Origin: Caulobacter vibrioides OR37
Lineage (GTDB): Bacteria; Pseudomonadota; Alphaproteobacteria; Caulobacterales; Caulobacteraceae
Length of the DNA stretch: 64,000 bases
Assembly: GCF_000372645.1 (NCBI RefSeq)
Contig: NZ_APMP01000015.1
Span: 23,945-87,944, forward strand
Direction of reading: 5' to 3'
A program made the translations under genes and the position numbers. This document shows positions 1 to 8,556 of this stretch, one piece after another (within the stretch, counting starts at the first letter, position 1; every line of letters starts with the position of its first letter). The notes under the pieces are model-generated. The model had not been told where the DNA came from and did not search any database. It saw only the letters and a list, made by a program, of their open reading frames with translations.

Positions 1-1222
1 CCCAGTGCTTGGGCTCGAAGACCGTCTCGCCGCTCTCGACGGCCTTCAGGGCCGGCTGGGCCAGGGTCTTGGCGTCGACGTACCACTGGTCGGTCAGGAA
101 GGGCTCGATGACCACGCCCGAACGGTCGCCGTGCGGGACCATGTGCTTGGTCTTCTCGATTTCCTTCAGCCAACCCTCTTCCTCGGCGCGGGCGACGATG
201 GCCTTCCGCGCGACGAAGCGGTCCATGCCGACATATTCAGCCGGGACGGCGCCATTGAGCTTGGCCTCGACGGTCAGGATATTGATGACCTCCAGACCCG
301 CGCGCTTGCCGACTTGGAAGTCGTTGAAGTCGTGGGCCGGGGTGATCTTCACCGCGCCCGAGCCCTTGGTCGGGTCGGCGTAGTCGTCGGCGACGATCGG
401 GATGCGGCGGCCGACGATCGGCAGGGTCACGAACTTGCCGACCAGGCCCTTGTAGCGCTCGTCGTCGGGATGAACCGCGACGCCGGTGTCGCCCAGCATC
501 GTCTCGGGACGCGTGGTCGCCACGACGATGTAGTCGCGGGTCTCATACTCGGTCGGCTTGCCCTCGTCGTCGAAGGCGATCGGGTGCTGGTAGGTGACGC
601 CGTCGGCCAGCGGATAGGCGAAGTGCCAATAGGCGCCGTCGACCTCCTTCTGCTCGACCTCGAGATCAGAGATGGCGGTCTGGAACTGCGGGTCCCAGTT
701 GACCAGCCGCTTGTCGCGATAAAGCAGGCCCTGCTTGTAGAGCTGGACGAACACCTTGCGGACGGCGGCCGACAGGCCCTCGTCCAGGGTGAAGCGCTCG
801 CGCGACCAGTCGCACGACGCCCCAAGCCGGCGCAGCTGGTTGGTGATGGCCCCGCCGCTTTCGGCCTTCCATTCCCAGACCTTGTCGACGAAGGCTTCGC
901 GGCCCATGTCGCGGCGGCCGATGTTGCCCTGGGCGGCGAGCTGGCGCTCGACGACCATCTGGGTGGCGATGCCCGCGTGGTCGGTGCCCGGCAGCCAGAG
1001 GGCGGCCTTGCCGCGCATCCGGTGGAAGCGGGTCAAGACGTCCTGCAGCGTGTTGTTCAGCGCGTGGCCGATATGCAGCGAGCCCGTCACGTTCGGCGGC
1101 GGGATGACGATGACGAACGGCTCGGCGTTCGGGTCCTCGCTGGGCTTGAAGGCCCCGGAGGCCTCCCAGGCGGCGTACAGGCGGGGTTCGACGGATTTGG
1201 GATCGAAGGTTTTTTCGAGCAT
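1..1222 (-). CDS. valS: Valine--tRNA ligase, N-terminal part (runs off left edge)
   Basis: Class I aminoacyl-tRNA synthetase that charges tRNA-Val in the cytoplasm. About 407 N-terminal codons are present; the gene leaves the window at its 3' side, so the KMSKS loop and the C-terminal coiled coil cannot be seen. The start is the ATG at 1222 (protein begins MLEKTFDPK). The HIGH signature lies in [15 protein letters not shown] at about residues 41-55. The CP1 editing domain is recognisable from [15 protein letters not shown] and the later [12 protein letters not shown] segment, the part that hydrolyses mischarged Thr-tRNA. The gene lies downstream of popZ on the same strand, separated by an intrinsic terminator, so it is probably transcribed separately. 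Confidence 0.97.
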   Translation of the reverse strand, partial: MLEKTFDPKSVEPRLYAAWEASGAFKPSEDPNAEPFVIVIPPPNVTGSLHIGHALNNTLQDVLTRFHRMRGKAALWLPGTDHAGIATQMVVERQLAAQGNIGRRDMGREAFVDKVWEWKAESGGAITNQLRRLGASCDWSRERFTLDEGLSAAVRKVFVQLYKQGLLYRDKRLVNWDPQFQTAISDLEVEQKEVDGAYWHFAYPLADGVTYQHPIAFDDEGKPTEYETRDYIVVATTRPETMLGDTGVAVHPDDERYKGLVGKFVTLPIVGRRIPIVADDYADPTKGSGAVKITPAHDFNDFQVGKRAGLEVINILTVEAKLNGAVPAEYVGMDRFVARKAIVARAEEEGWLKEIEKTKHMVPHGDRSGVVIEPFLTDQWYVDAKTLAQPALKAVESGETVFEPKHW

Positions 1223-1296
1223 GGCGGAGCGGATATGCCATCTGCGGCCCAGTCGGGAAACCGGCGGGCCTGGGTTTTCTGACGGATTCTGAAACG

Positions 1297-1323
1297 AAAA
1301 AGGCGGCCGCCACGGCGACCGCC
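1297..1323 (-). terminator. Intrinsic terminator after popZ
   Basis: Read on the minus strand, GGCGGTCGCC and GGCGGCCGCC form a roughly 10-bp GC stem (one G-U pair) followed at once by five T. It lies about 25 nt past the popZ stop and upstream of valS. Confidence 0.8.
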
Positions 1324-1348
1324 TCGATTTCTCGGGTCTTTCGGAAGA

Positions 1349-1888
1349 CTAGACGCCGCGACCGCGCGAAATGCGGTGGACTTCTTCCTCGACCTTGGTC
1401 TCGACGATGCGCGGCAGGTTCTGGTCCAGCCACTCCTTGAGCAGCGGGCGCAGCAGCTCGCGTACGACATCTTCCAGGGTGCGGCCGTCCTTGGGCATCA
1501 GCAGGGCCGAGCTCAGGCTGCCGAAGGCCGACGCCGCCGCCGAGGCGGCGTGATCGCCGACCAGCTTGTCGGCGATGTCGTCATGATTGAACACCGGCGC
1601 GGGCGCGGCGGGGGGCGGCGTGTGGACGGGGGCCGGCTCCGGCGGCGAATAGACGTCGAGGTCGCCGACGGTTTCCAGCGGCGGGTGCTCGGGCTCCGGC
1701 TCGGGCTCCGGCGAGATCGGGTCCGTCAGTTCGAGAACATCATCCTCGACATGCTCCGGCTCGGGCGGCGGAGGCGGCGGCGCGGCCTCGGCGGCAGGCT
1801 CCGCGGGCGCGTCATCCTCCGAGATGATGCGCCGGATGGAGGCGAGGATTTCCTCCATCGTAGGTTCTTGAGAGCTCTGATCGGACAT
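1349..1888 (-). CDS. popZ: Polar organizing protein PopZ (DUF2497)
   Basis: PopZ assembles into a polar matrix that anchors the ParB-parS centromere and recruits cell-cycle regulators at the poles of Caulobacter. The 179-residue protein has the expected three parts: an N-terminal helix (MEEILASIRRIISEDD, residues 11-26), a long acidic Pro/Glu-rich disordered linker (about residues 27-105), and a C-terminal helical oligomerisation region (LEDVVRELLRPLLKEWLDQN) ending in a basic tail. The length matches the Caulobacter protein (about 177 residues). It is flanked by valS and the TolC-like gene, all on the minus strand. Identification rests on both sequence features and this neighbourhood. Confidence 0.95.
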   Translation of the reverse strand: MSDQSSQEPTMEEILASIRRIISEDDAPAEPAAEAAPPPPPPEPEHVEDDVLELTDPISPEPEPEPEHPPLETVGDLDVYSPPEPAPVHTPPPAAPAPVFNHDDIADKLVGDHAASAAASAFGSLSSALLMPKDGRTLEDVVRELLRPLLKEWLDQNLPRIVETKVEEEVHRISRGRGV

Positions 1889-2018
1889 GTGCGAGGCCGT
1901 CGTAAAGAGGTACGAATCCTTGCGCGCCTTGGGGCGCGCTTAGCCGGGATGGTGCAGACTTGAGCGTCTTAAGCAAGCTCAAGGATTCGTTGTGGGCTGA
2001 ATCGACGCGGCGCGAGGC

Positions 2019-3461
2019 CTACTTTGGCGCGACTTTGGACCCCGTCGAGGGCGCGCCGACCTTGTCGATCGCCTCGACGATCGGCTCCCACGGCGTCCAG
2101 CCGACGCCATGCGTGACACGATCATACGAGACCTTGGGGTCGTAGGTCTTGGTGTCGGCCGCCAGCTTGCCGACGTCCAGCTGGCCCATGGCCTGCAGCA
2201 CGACGGCGCTGGCCACGTACTCGTCGCGACGGGCGCCGACCAGCGCGACCTCGGCGTTCGATAGTTCCAGCTGAGCATTCAGCACGTCCAGGGTGGTGCG
2301 CAGACCGACCTGCTGCTCCTGACGCACGCCTTCGAAGGCGATGCGCGTGGCGCGGACCTGCTCCTGGTTCGACACCAGATTGGCGCGCGACGCCAGCAGG
2401 TTGCTCCAGGCGTTGGAGACCTGCTGGATGGCGGTGCGCTTGGCGCTTTCGGTCGCGCCGCGCGCGACATTCTCGCGCTCGGTGGCGGCGCGCACCTGAG
2501 AGGTCGTCAGACCGCCGGTGAAGATCGGGATCGACGCGGTCACCGCGCCAGTGACCGCGTGGTTGTAGTCGTCGAACTGGCTGCCGACGCCGGCGGCGCG
2601 CTGCGCCGCATAGCCCAGCGAGGCGCTGGCCGAGACCGTCGGACGATAACCGGCCTTGGCCACGGCGACGCGCGCGGCGGCGGCCTGCTCGGCGTATTGC
2701 GCGGCGGTGACGCTGGGATTGCGCGACTGGGCCGCCTCGAACGCCTGGTCCACCGCCCCGGGCAGCAGCCCGGCCAGCGACGGCTCGGGGGCTAGGTCGC
2801 CAGGGCTTTGGCCGACAACGGCGGCATAGGCCGCGCGGCTGACCTCCAGCTGGGCCTGGGCCGAGGACAGACCGGCCCGAGCGGCCGCCAGGCGCGCCTG
2901 CGACTGGGCCACGTCGGTGCGGGTGATCTCGCCCACGTCGAAGCGGGCGTTCGACTCATCCAACTGACGGGTCAGGACCGCCACGTTTTCCTTGGCGATG
3001 CGCAGGCGCTCCTGGTCGCGGCGGACATCGACATAGGCCTGGACGACATTGGCCAGCACGCCCTGCTCGACGGCGCGAAGGCTCTCGCGCGCCGACAGCA
3101 CGTCGGCCTCGGCGGCGGTCAGGTTGGCGCTGGCGCGACCGCCCGTGTAAAGCGGCTGCGAGATCGACAGGGTCGCGCTGCTGCTCGAGGCCTTGAGATC
3201 GGGACCGACGGGCTGCCCGGTGTTCGAACCGGCCACCTGCAACTGACCGCCCACGGTGGGCCGGAAGCCCGTCCTGGCCTGAACGACGTTTTCGTCGGTG
3301 ATGCGCGTGCTGGCGCGCTGCTGCTGCAGGGTCGGGTTGGTCTGATAGGCCAGCGCGATGGCGTCAGCCAGGGTCTCGGCGTGCGCGGCGCCGACCGCGC
3401 CCACCATGAGGCCCGCGCTGCAAACGGCGGCCAGCCACCCGGCCCGTCGACGGTTCGACAT
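2019..3461 (-). CDS. rsaF: TolC-family outer membrane efflux protein (RsaF-like)
   Basis: Outer-membrane channel of type I secretion or tripartite efflux systems. The ATG at 3461 is preferred to the in-frame start at 3500 because it begins a classical Sec signal (MSNRRR, hydrophobic core, cleavage near AHA-ET). The mature part has the two OEP repeats, for example ETLADAIALAYQTNPTL and the second-half motif VRQEQQVGLRTTLDVLNAQLEL, typical of TolC. At about 480 residues it is full length. In Caulobacter crescentus a TolC homologue used by the S-layer exporter (RsaF) lies beside popZ; that recalled synteny suggests the symbol, but the exported substrate cannot be told from sequence. Confidence 0.88.
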   Translation of the reverse strand: MSNRRRAGWLAAVCSAGLMVGAVGAAHAETLADAIALAYQTNPTLQQQRASTRITDENVVQARTGFRPTVGGQLQVAGSNTGQPVGPDLKASSSSATLSISQPLYTGGRASANLTAAEADVLSARESLRAVEQGVLANVVQAYVDVRRDQERLRIAKENVAVLTRQLDESNARFDVGEITRTDVAQSQARLAAARAGLSSAQAQLEVSRAAYAAVVGQSPGDLAPEPSLAGLLPGAVDQAFEAAQSRNPSVTAAQYAEQAAAARVAVAKAGYRPTVSASASLGYAAQRAAGVGSQFDDYNHAVTGAVTASIPIFTGGLTTSQVRAATERENVARGATESAKRTAIQQVSNAWSNLLASRANLVSNQEQVRATRIAFEGVRQEQQVGLRTTLDVLNAQLELSNAEVALVGARRDEYVASAVVLQAMGQLDVGKLAADTKTYDPKVSYDRVTHGVGWTPWEPIVEAIDKVGAPSTGSKVAPK

Positions 3462-3609
3462 CAAAATTCTATCCCCAATCGCGCGACGCGCGCGCGCCAC
3501 AATATGAGGGCGTGTAATTCCGACCGCCAGCCGCCGCTAGTTAAGCTTTTTTCACGCGCACGTTGCGGCGTCTGCGGCGGGGGGTAACCCGCGCGGGCGC
3601 CGCCCGCAC

Positions 3610-4182
3610 TCAGAAGCTGAAGCTGGGCTCGACCTCGAAGCCGGCCAGGATCGGCGGCGAGGCGTCGAAGTCGAGACGACGGCCCACGCCGTCCTCGGCG
3701 CGGAGATAGATGACGGCGCGGCCCACCGGACCCGTGCGCTCGACCACGCCCAGCCGGCCGCCGACCGCGAGGGCGTCCCGCCAGCTCTTCGGCGCGGCGG
3801 CGACCGCGCCTTCGCAGATGATGACGTCGAAGGTCCCGGCCGGCGCGGTCTTCAGATCGTCCCCCTCCAGGCGAGTGACCGCCAGGCCCATCTTTTCCAG
3901 CACGGCGGCGGCGTAGGGCGCGGCGATGGCCAGGGCCTTCTCGCCTTCGCGCGGCTTCAGAGCCTGCAGCAGCTTGCCCACTTCGCGCGGACGAAGCAGC
4001 CAGCGCCCCGGGGCGTACTCGATATCGGCGTCGGCATAGGCCAGATAGGCCTTCGAAGGCGGCACGACGGTCTCGCGCGCCACCACCCGCAACGCGTCCT
4101 GCAACGGCAGGTCGGTGACGTCGGCGGTGCGAATTTGGCTCTCGACCATGTTCAGCCGCGCGGCGGCGAAGTCGGTGCTCAT
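3610..4182 (-). CDS. Protein-L-isoaspartate methyltransferase-like protein, degenerate SAM site
   Basis: Belongs to the PCMT family, which normally repairs isoaspartyl residues using S-adenosylmethionine. The start is the ATG at 4182 (MSTDFAAARLNMVESQIRT). The family N-terminus (NMVESQIR.. then RE..VPPS.AYLAYAD) is well kept, as is the late strand FDVIICEGAV. However, motif I, normally a glycine-rich LEIGTGSGY-type loop that holds SAM, reads KALAIAAPYAAAVLEKMG here, with no G-x-G. The protein may therefore lack methyltransferase activity. It lies just upstream of the TolC-like gene on the same strand, about 150 nt apart, and may share its transcript. Confidence 0.8.
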   Translation of the reverse strand: MSTDFAAARLNMVESQIRTADVTDLPLQDALRVVARETVVPPSKAYLAYADADIEYAPGRWLLRPREVGKLLQALKPREGEKALAIAAPYAAAVLEKMGLAVTRLEGDDLKTAPAGTFDVIICEGAVAAAPKSWRDALAVGGRLGVVERTGPVGRAVIYLRAEDGVGRRLDFDASPPILAGFEVEPSFSF

Positions 4183-4477
4183 GGAATCCCTCGAAGGACT
4201 GGACTTTCGAGGAGGCTTATAGGTCCGGGCTTGACCGAAACGCAATGCGATCCCAAGCCGCGCGGGCGCCGTTCCCATGTCGCGACGGCCTAAAAAGCGA
4301 CATCAACTCCAGCCATCCGGTCGCGAGCGTTCAAAAGTTCAGCGGATATTCCCTTCCCAAGAACCGTCACCGAACGTTGATTGAACGACTTTCGTCTCTG
4401 GGTATACAACAATCCGGGCGGGTAAGACCGCCCCAGGGGGGAAGCATTTCAATATTGTGGCTTCGTGGGGAAATGCC

Positions 4478-4663
4478 ATGTCCAACGCGCCCTTGGTGCT
4501 CGCGCTCGCGATCATTGCGCTTGTGCTGATTTATCTGTCGCCGCATTTCGACGATGCTCTTCGCAAGGCCTATGGCCGTTGGCGTCGCCGACAGCGCGAA
4601 GCGCGGGAAGAGCGCGAGCGTCGAGAACGCCTGGAGCGTCGTCAGCGCGAGTCGCCGCAATAA
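4478..4663 (+). CDS. Small single-pass membrane protein, unknown function
   Basis: 61-residue protein starting at the ATG at 4478, which has a GGGG ribosome-binding stretch about 7 nt upstream; an upstream in-frame ATG at 4457 lacks one. An N-terminal hydrophobic helix (LVLALAIIALVLIYLS) is followed by a very basic, Arg/Glu-rich tail (about residues 25-58) likely to form a charged cytoplasmic helix. Function not recognised. It precedes the glycosyltransferase gene by about 100 nt in the same direction. Confidence 0.6.
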   Translation: MSNAPLVLALAIIALVLIYLSPHFDDALRKAYGRWRRRQREAREERERRERLERRQRESPQ

Positions 4664-4762
4664 GGCGGCAAAAAGGCGGTCGGCGGAACCATTTGCCGTC
4701 GGCGGAACTGTTGTCGAGCGGACCAGCGCCGCGTTCCAGTTCCTCCGTGCAAGGTCCGTCTC

Positions 4763-5836
4763 ATGAAGATCGCCCAGGTCACTCCCCTCTACGAGGCTGT
4801 TCCCCCGCGCCTCTACGGCGGCACCGAACGGGTCGTGGCGCACCTGACCGACGCCCTCGTCGACCTGGGCCATGAGGTCACGCTCTTCGCCAGCGCGGAC
4901 GCCCAGACCAAGGCCCGTCTGGTCGCCACTCGCGATCAGGCCATTCGCCTGGACCCCGCCCCCCTGAAATCGGATCTCGCCGCCCATCTCGCCCAGATCG
5001 CCGAGGTCCGCGCCCTCGCCGACAGCTTCGACGTCATCCACTTTCACACCGACATGGTGCAGTTTCCGTTCTTCGCCGACCGCGCCGAGCGGACCCTGAC
5101 GACCCTGCACGGGCGTCTGGACCTGAAGGATCTGCCCGCGGTCTACAAGCGCTGGCCGCAGTTCCCGCTGGTCTCGATCAGCGACGACCAGCGCCGCCCC
5201 CTGCCGTTCGCCAACTGGGCCGGTACGGTCCACCACGGCATGAACGCCGATCTCTACCACTTCAGCCCGAAGAGCGACGGCTACCTGGCCTTCCTGGGGC
5301 GTATCTCGCCCGAGAAGCGGCCCGACCGTGCGATCATGCTGGCCAAGCGCCTGGGCCGGAAGCTGAAGATCGCCGCCAAGGTCGACCCGGCCGACCGATC
5401 CTATTTCGAGGACAAGATCGCCCCGATGATCCTGGGCGATCCGCTGATCGAGTTCATCGGCGAGATCGGCGACCACCAAAAGTCCGCCTTCCTGGGCGGG
5501 GCCGACGCCCTGCTGTTCCCGATCGACTGGCCGGAGCCTTTCGGACTGGTGATGATCGAGGCCATGGCCTGCGGCACGCCGGTCGTGGCCTATGCCTGCG
5601 GTTCGGTGCCCGAGGTGATCGATCCCGGCGTCACGGGGTTCATCGTTCGCGACGACGACGAGGCCGCCGACGCCATCCTCCGCGTCGACGGTCTGGATCG
5701 AAAACGCGTTCGTCTGCGTTTCGAGGAACGGTTCTCGTCCGAGGCGATGGCTCGGCGGTACGTGGCGCTGTACGAACGACTGTGCGGCGGTCACGCCGTC
5801 TATCCCTCCCTCGTCGAGTTGGCGCAAAGCGCCTGA
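4763..5836 (+). CDS. GT4-family glycosyltransferase
   Basis: Retaining GT-B glycosyltransferase. The N-terminal Rossmann domain opens with KIAQVTPLYEAVPPRLYGGTERVV; the GGTER loop (residues about 19-23) is typical of family 4. The C-terminal donor-nucleotide domain has FLGRISPEKRPD (about residue 175) and the E-x7-E signature in PEPFGLVMIEAMACGTPVV (about residues 257-275). At 357 residues it is complete. The next gene, an amylo-1,6-glucosidase-like protein, starts only 18 nt after its stop, so the two form an operon that probably acts on a storage or stress-related glucan. Acceptor and donor are not visible from sequence. Confidence 0.9.
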   Translation: MKIAQVTPLYEAVPPRLYGGTERVVAHLTDALVDLGHEVTLFASADAQTKARLVATRDQAIRLDPAPLKSDLAAHLAQIAEVRALADSFDVIHFHTDMVQFPFFADRAERTLTTLHGRLDLKDLPAVYKRWPQFPLVSISDDQRRPLPFANWAGTVHHGMNADLYHFSPKSDGYLAFLGRISPEKRPDRAIMLAKRLGRKLKIAAKVDPADRSYFEDKIAPMILGDPLIEFIGEIGDHQKSAFLGGADALLFPIDWPEPFGLVMIEAMACGTPVVAYACGSVPEVIDPGVTGFIVRDDDEAADAILRVDGLDRKRVRLRFEERFSSEAMARRYVALYERLCGGHAVYPSLVELAQSA

Positions 5837-5854
5837 CGACATGAAGGAGGGGTC

Positions 5855-8017
5855 ATGGAGACTCTCGCGCCGGCGCTGGAAGCTCCGGTCGACTACGGCG
5901 TGACGGCGGAGGTTCGCGCGCCACAGAATCTCTACGCCCTCAAGGACAAGGACACGTTCATCGTCGCCGATCAGTTCGGCGACATCGCCGGCCTAGGCGA
6001 TGGACTGTTCCACAACGACACCCGGATATTGTCGTTGTTTCGCCTGACGCTGGGCGGCCGCGCGCCATCCCTGCTGTCGGCGGCCGTGGCGCACGACAAC
6101 GTCTTCTTCACCTGTAATGGCGCCAACCAGGCCCTGCCCTACCCCGGCGGTCCGATGGGGCCGCCGGGCGTGCTGCATATCGAGCGCAAGCGCTTCTTGT
6201 GGGGCGAGCGGCTGTTCGAGCGGATTCGCTGCGTCAACTACAGTCGCGACACCGTCCTGCTGCCCCTGACCCTCGAGTTCGACGCCGACTTCAAGGACAT
6301 GTTCGAGGTGCGCGGCGCGCATCGCCCCCGACGCGGCGTGAAGGGCCCGCCGCATATCGACGGTCGACGGGTGGCCTACAGCTATATCGGCCTGGATGGC
6401 GTGGAGCGCTCCTCGTACATCGCCTTCTCGGACGCGCCATATCGCCTGGGCCCGTACAAGGCCGAGTTCATGTTCACCCTGCAGGCCGAGGGCGAGACGG
6501 ACCTTTATCTGGAGATCGGCGTGGTCGACGGCCACATGCCCAGCCGCGAGCGCTTTCGCGACGCGGCCGCGCGCGCGCGCTGGGACATGCGCTCGCGCCG
6601 ACGGCACGGAGCGCGTCTGAACAGTTCCGGACGCCTGTTCAACGAGTGGCTGGGCAAGTCCCGCTCGGATCTGGCCCTGCTGACCACGCGGATGGAGACC
6701 GGACCTTATCCCTATGCCGGCATCCCCTGGTTCTCGACCGCCTTCGGGCGCGACGCCATCATCACCGCCTGGCAGATTCTCTGGTTCGAGCCGTCTTTGG
6801 CCAAGGGCGTTCTGCGCTACCTCGCCGCGCACCAAGCCCTCGAGCGCTCCAGCTTCCGCGACAGCGCGCCCGGCAAGATCATGCACGAGACCCGCAAGGG
6901 CGAGATGCCGGCGCTGGGCGAGGTGCCGTTCGGCCGCTACTATGGCGGGGTCGACACCACGCCGCTGTTCGTGGCCCTGGCCGGCGCCTATCAGGCCCGC
7001 ACCGGCGACAACGCGCTGATCGACGCGCTGTGGCCAGCCCTGCTGCGCGCCATGCATTGGATCGAGCACGACGGCGACAGCGACGGCGATGGCCTGATCG
7101 ACTACGCGCGCGGTCAGGACAGCGGGCTGTCCAACCAAGGCTGGAAAGATAGCGAGGACTCGGTGTTCCACGCCGACGGTCGCTACCCGTCCGGCCCCAT
7201 CGCCCTGGTCGAGGTGCAGGGCTACGCCTTCGCCGCCTATCGCGAGATGGCCCGTCTGGCCGAGCGGCGGGGCGAGACCGGCCAGGCGTCGCTATGGCGC
7301 CAGAAGGCCGCCGCCCTGCGCGAAAAGGTGGAACGGCGCTTTTGGATGGACGAGCGCGGCTATTACGGCATCGCCATCGACGGCCAGGGGCGGCTCTGCC
7401 GGGTGTTGTCGTCCAATCCGGGCCATCTGCTGTTCTGCGGCCTGCCCTCGCCCGATCGCGCCCGCAAGGTCACCGACCAGCTGCTGTCGACCGCCTTCAA
7501 CTCGGGCTGGGGGCTAAGGACCCTGGCGGCCGGCGAGGCGCGCTTCAATCCGATCAGCTATCACAACGGTTCGGTATGGCCGCACGATACGGCGCTGTGC
7601 GTCATGGGCCTGTCTCGCTACGGCGAGCGCGACGGCGTGGTGAAGCTGACCTCGGCCCTGTTCGAGACCGCCAGCCGGATGGGGATGCGCCTGCCGGAGC
7701 TGTTCTGCGGCTTTCCCCGCTCGGCCGGCGAACCTCCGGTGGCCTATCCGGTGGCCTGCCTGCCCCAGGCCTGGGCGGCCGGATCGGTGTTCATGATGTT
7801 GCAAGCCTGTCTCGGCATCACGATCGACGCCAATCGCGGCGAGATCATCCTGGTCGATCCGCGCCTGCCCATCGGCATCGACCGGCTGAAGGTCGAGCGC
7901 CTGCGCGTTGGCTCCGAGATGGTCGACCTGACCTTCGAGCGCCAGGGCGATCGCGTTTCGGTTCACGCGGACGGCGGCGCGCCGCTGACGATCCGGTCGA
8001 AGCCGTCGTGGGATTGA
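5855..8017 (+). CDS. Amylo-alpha-1,6-glucosidase / glycogen-debranching-type protein
   Basis: 720-residue protein with an N-terminal glycogen-debranching enzyme domain (FIVADQFGDIAGLGDGLFHNDTRILS, about residues 34-60) and a C-terminal (alpha/alpha)6 barrel of the GH family that includes debranching glucosidases: AGIPWFSTAFGRDAIITAWQ (about 285-305), GLSNQGWKDSEDSVFHADG, and PISYHNGSVWPHD (about 565). The acidic residues in the GRD and GWKDSEDS segments are the usual catalytic region. A strong AAGGAGGGG ribosome-binding site precedes the ATG. Paired with the upstream GT4 gene; substrate inferred from family only. Confidence 0.9.
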   Translation: METLAPALEAPVDYGVTAEVRAPQNLYALKDKDTFIVADQFGDIAGLGDGLFHNDTRILSLFRLTLGGRAPSLLSAAVAHDNVFFTCNGANQALPYPGGPMGPPGVLHIERKRFLWGERLFERIRCVNYSRDTVLLPLTLEFDADFKDMFEVRGAHRPRRGVKGPPHIDGRRVAYSYIGLDGVERSSYIAFSDAPYRLGPYKAEFMFTLQAEGETDLYLEIGVVDGHMPSRERFRDAAARARWDMRSRRRHGARLNSSGRLFNEWLGKSRSDLALLTTRMETGPYPYAGIPWFSTAFGRDAIITAWQILWFEPSLAKGVLRYLAAHQALERSSFRDSAPGKIMHETRKGEMPALGEVPFGRYYGGVDTTPLFVALAGAYQARTGDNALIDALWPALLRAMHWIEHDGDSDGDGLIDYARGQDSGLSNQGWKDSEDSVFHADGRYPSGPIALVEVQGYAFAAYREMARLAERRGETGQASLWRQKAAALREKVERRFWMDERGYYGIAIDGQGRLCRVLSSNPGHLLFCGLPSPDRARKVTDQLLSTAFNSGWGLRTLAAGEARFNPISYHNGSVWPHDTALCVMGLSRYGERDGVVKLTSALFETASRMGMRLPELFCGFPRSAGEPPVAYPVACLPQAWAAGSVFMMLQACLGITIDANRGEIILVDPRLPIGIDRLKVERLRVGSEMVDLTFERQGDRVSVHADGGAPLTIRSKPSWD

Positions 8018-8021
8018 TGTG

Positions 8022-8043
8022 GAAAGCCCCCGCTCGGCGGGGG
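8022..8043 (-). terminator. Hairpin downstream of the first tRNA-Asn
   Basis: On the minus strand CCCCCGC and GCGGGGG pair around a TCG loop, followed by a short T run. It lies between the convergent debranching gene and tRNA-Asn. The T tract is weak. Confidence 0.45.
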
Positions 8044-8045
8044 AG

Positions 8046-8120
8046 TGGCTCCGCGGGTAGGATTCGAACCTACGACCAGCCGGTTAACAGCCGGCTGCTC
8101 TACCACTGAGCTACCGCGGA
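8046..8120 (-). tRNA. tRNA-Asn (anticodon GTT), copy 1
   Basis: 75 nt including an encoded CCA. Minus-strand acceptor arm TCCGCGG pairs with CCGCGGA, D-arm TAGCTCAGTGGTAGAGCA, anticodon stem CCGGCTGTTAACCGG with GTT, and T-arm GTAGGTTCGAATCCTAC. All four arms are intact. Identical to copy 2. Confidence 0.98.
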
Positions 8121-8267
8121 ACAGGTCGCTCTCAAGAGAGGCCGCGTGATAGCGACCGCTTCGAGTCGATGCAAGCCATGAAGATCGGGTTTCGCGAAAC
8201 GCGACGACGCGGGCTCTCAGCCCGACCAAGTCGCTGCTTTTTTGGAAAGCTCCTGCGAGAGGAGGAG

Positions 8268-8342
8268 TGGCTCCGCGGGTAGGATTCGAACCTACGACCA
8301 GCCGGTTAACAGCCGGCTGCTCTACCACTGAGCTACCGCGGA
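8268..8342 (-). tRNA. tRNA-Asn (anticodon GTT), copy 2
   Basis: Sequence identical to the copy at 8046-8120, with complete cloverleaf, GTT anticodon and encoded CCA. The flanking 33 nt on its 5' side are also nearly identical to those of copy 1, pointing to tandem duplication. Confidence 0.98.
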
Positions 8343-8409
8343 ACAGGTCGCTCTCAGAAGAGGCCGCGTGATAGCCGCCTCGCCGCGCCGATGCAAGCGC
8401 CTAATTTCG

Positions 8410-8439
8410 AAAAAACAGCCCGACCTCGCGGCCGGGCTG
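8410..8439 (-). terminator. Intrinsic terminator for the GST gene
   Basis: CAGCCCG and CGGGCTG form a 7-bp stem extended past one mismatch, followed on the minus strand by six T. It lies about 115 nt beyond the glutathione transferase stop codon. Confidence 0.65.
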
Positions 8440-8556
8440 GCAAAGTCAGTGATGGTGGGTGCCTTCAAAGAAGACACCTGAAAATCGGCCCGTTATGGTT
8501 AATGAGATCCTAATTTTCGTCATCTCGGCCAAAAGGTCGCGGGCGCCCCGAGCCCC

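Larger units (their letters stand above)
8046..8375. repeat. Tandem duplication of the tRNA-Asn locus
   Basis: Two units, 8046-8153 and 8268-8375, offset by 222 bp. Each holds the tRNA and about 33 nt of upstream flank beginning ACAGGTCGCTCTCA with only small differences, while the spacer between the units differs. Confidence 0.8.

Noticed and set aside
5..1282. 425-codon plus-strand ORF over valS
   Set aside because: It is the antisense shadow of valS in a GC-rich genome; the minus-strand frame has HIGH and editing motifs.
4367..5842. 491-codon minus-strand ORF over the glycosyltransferase
   Set aside because: Antisense shadow with low-complexity composition; the plus-strand gene has clear GT4 motifs.
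8046..8375. Duplicated tRNA as an attachment-site duplication of a mobile element
   Set aside because: Both copies are complete, the spacer is about 150 bp and holds no integrase; simple tandem duplication fits better.
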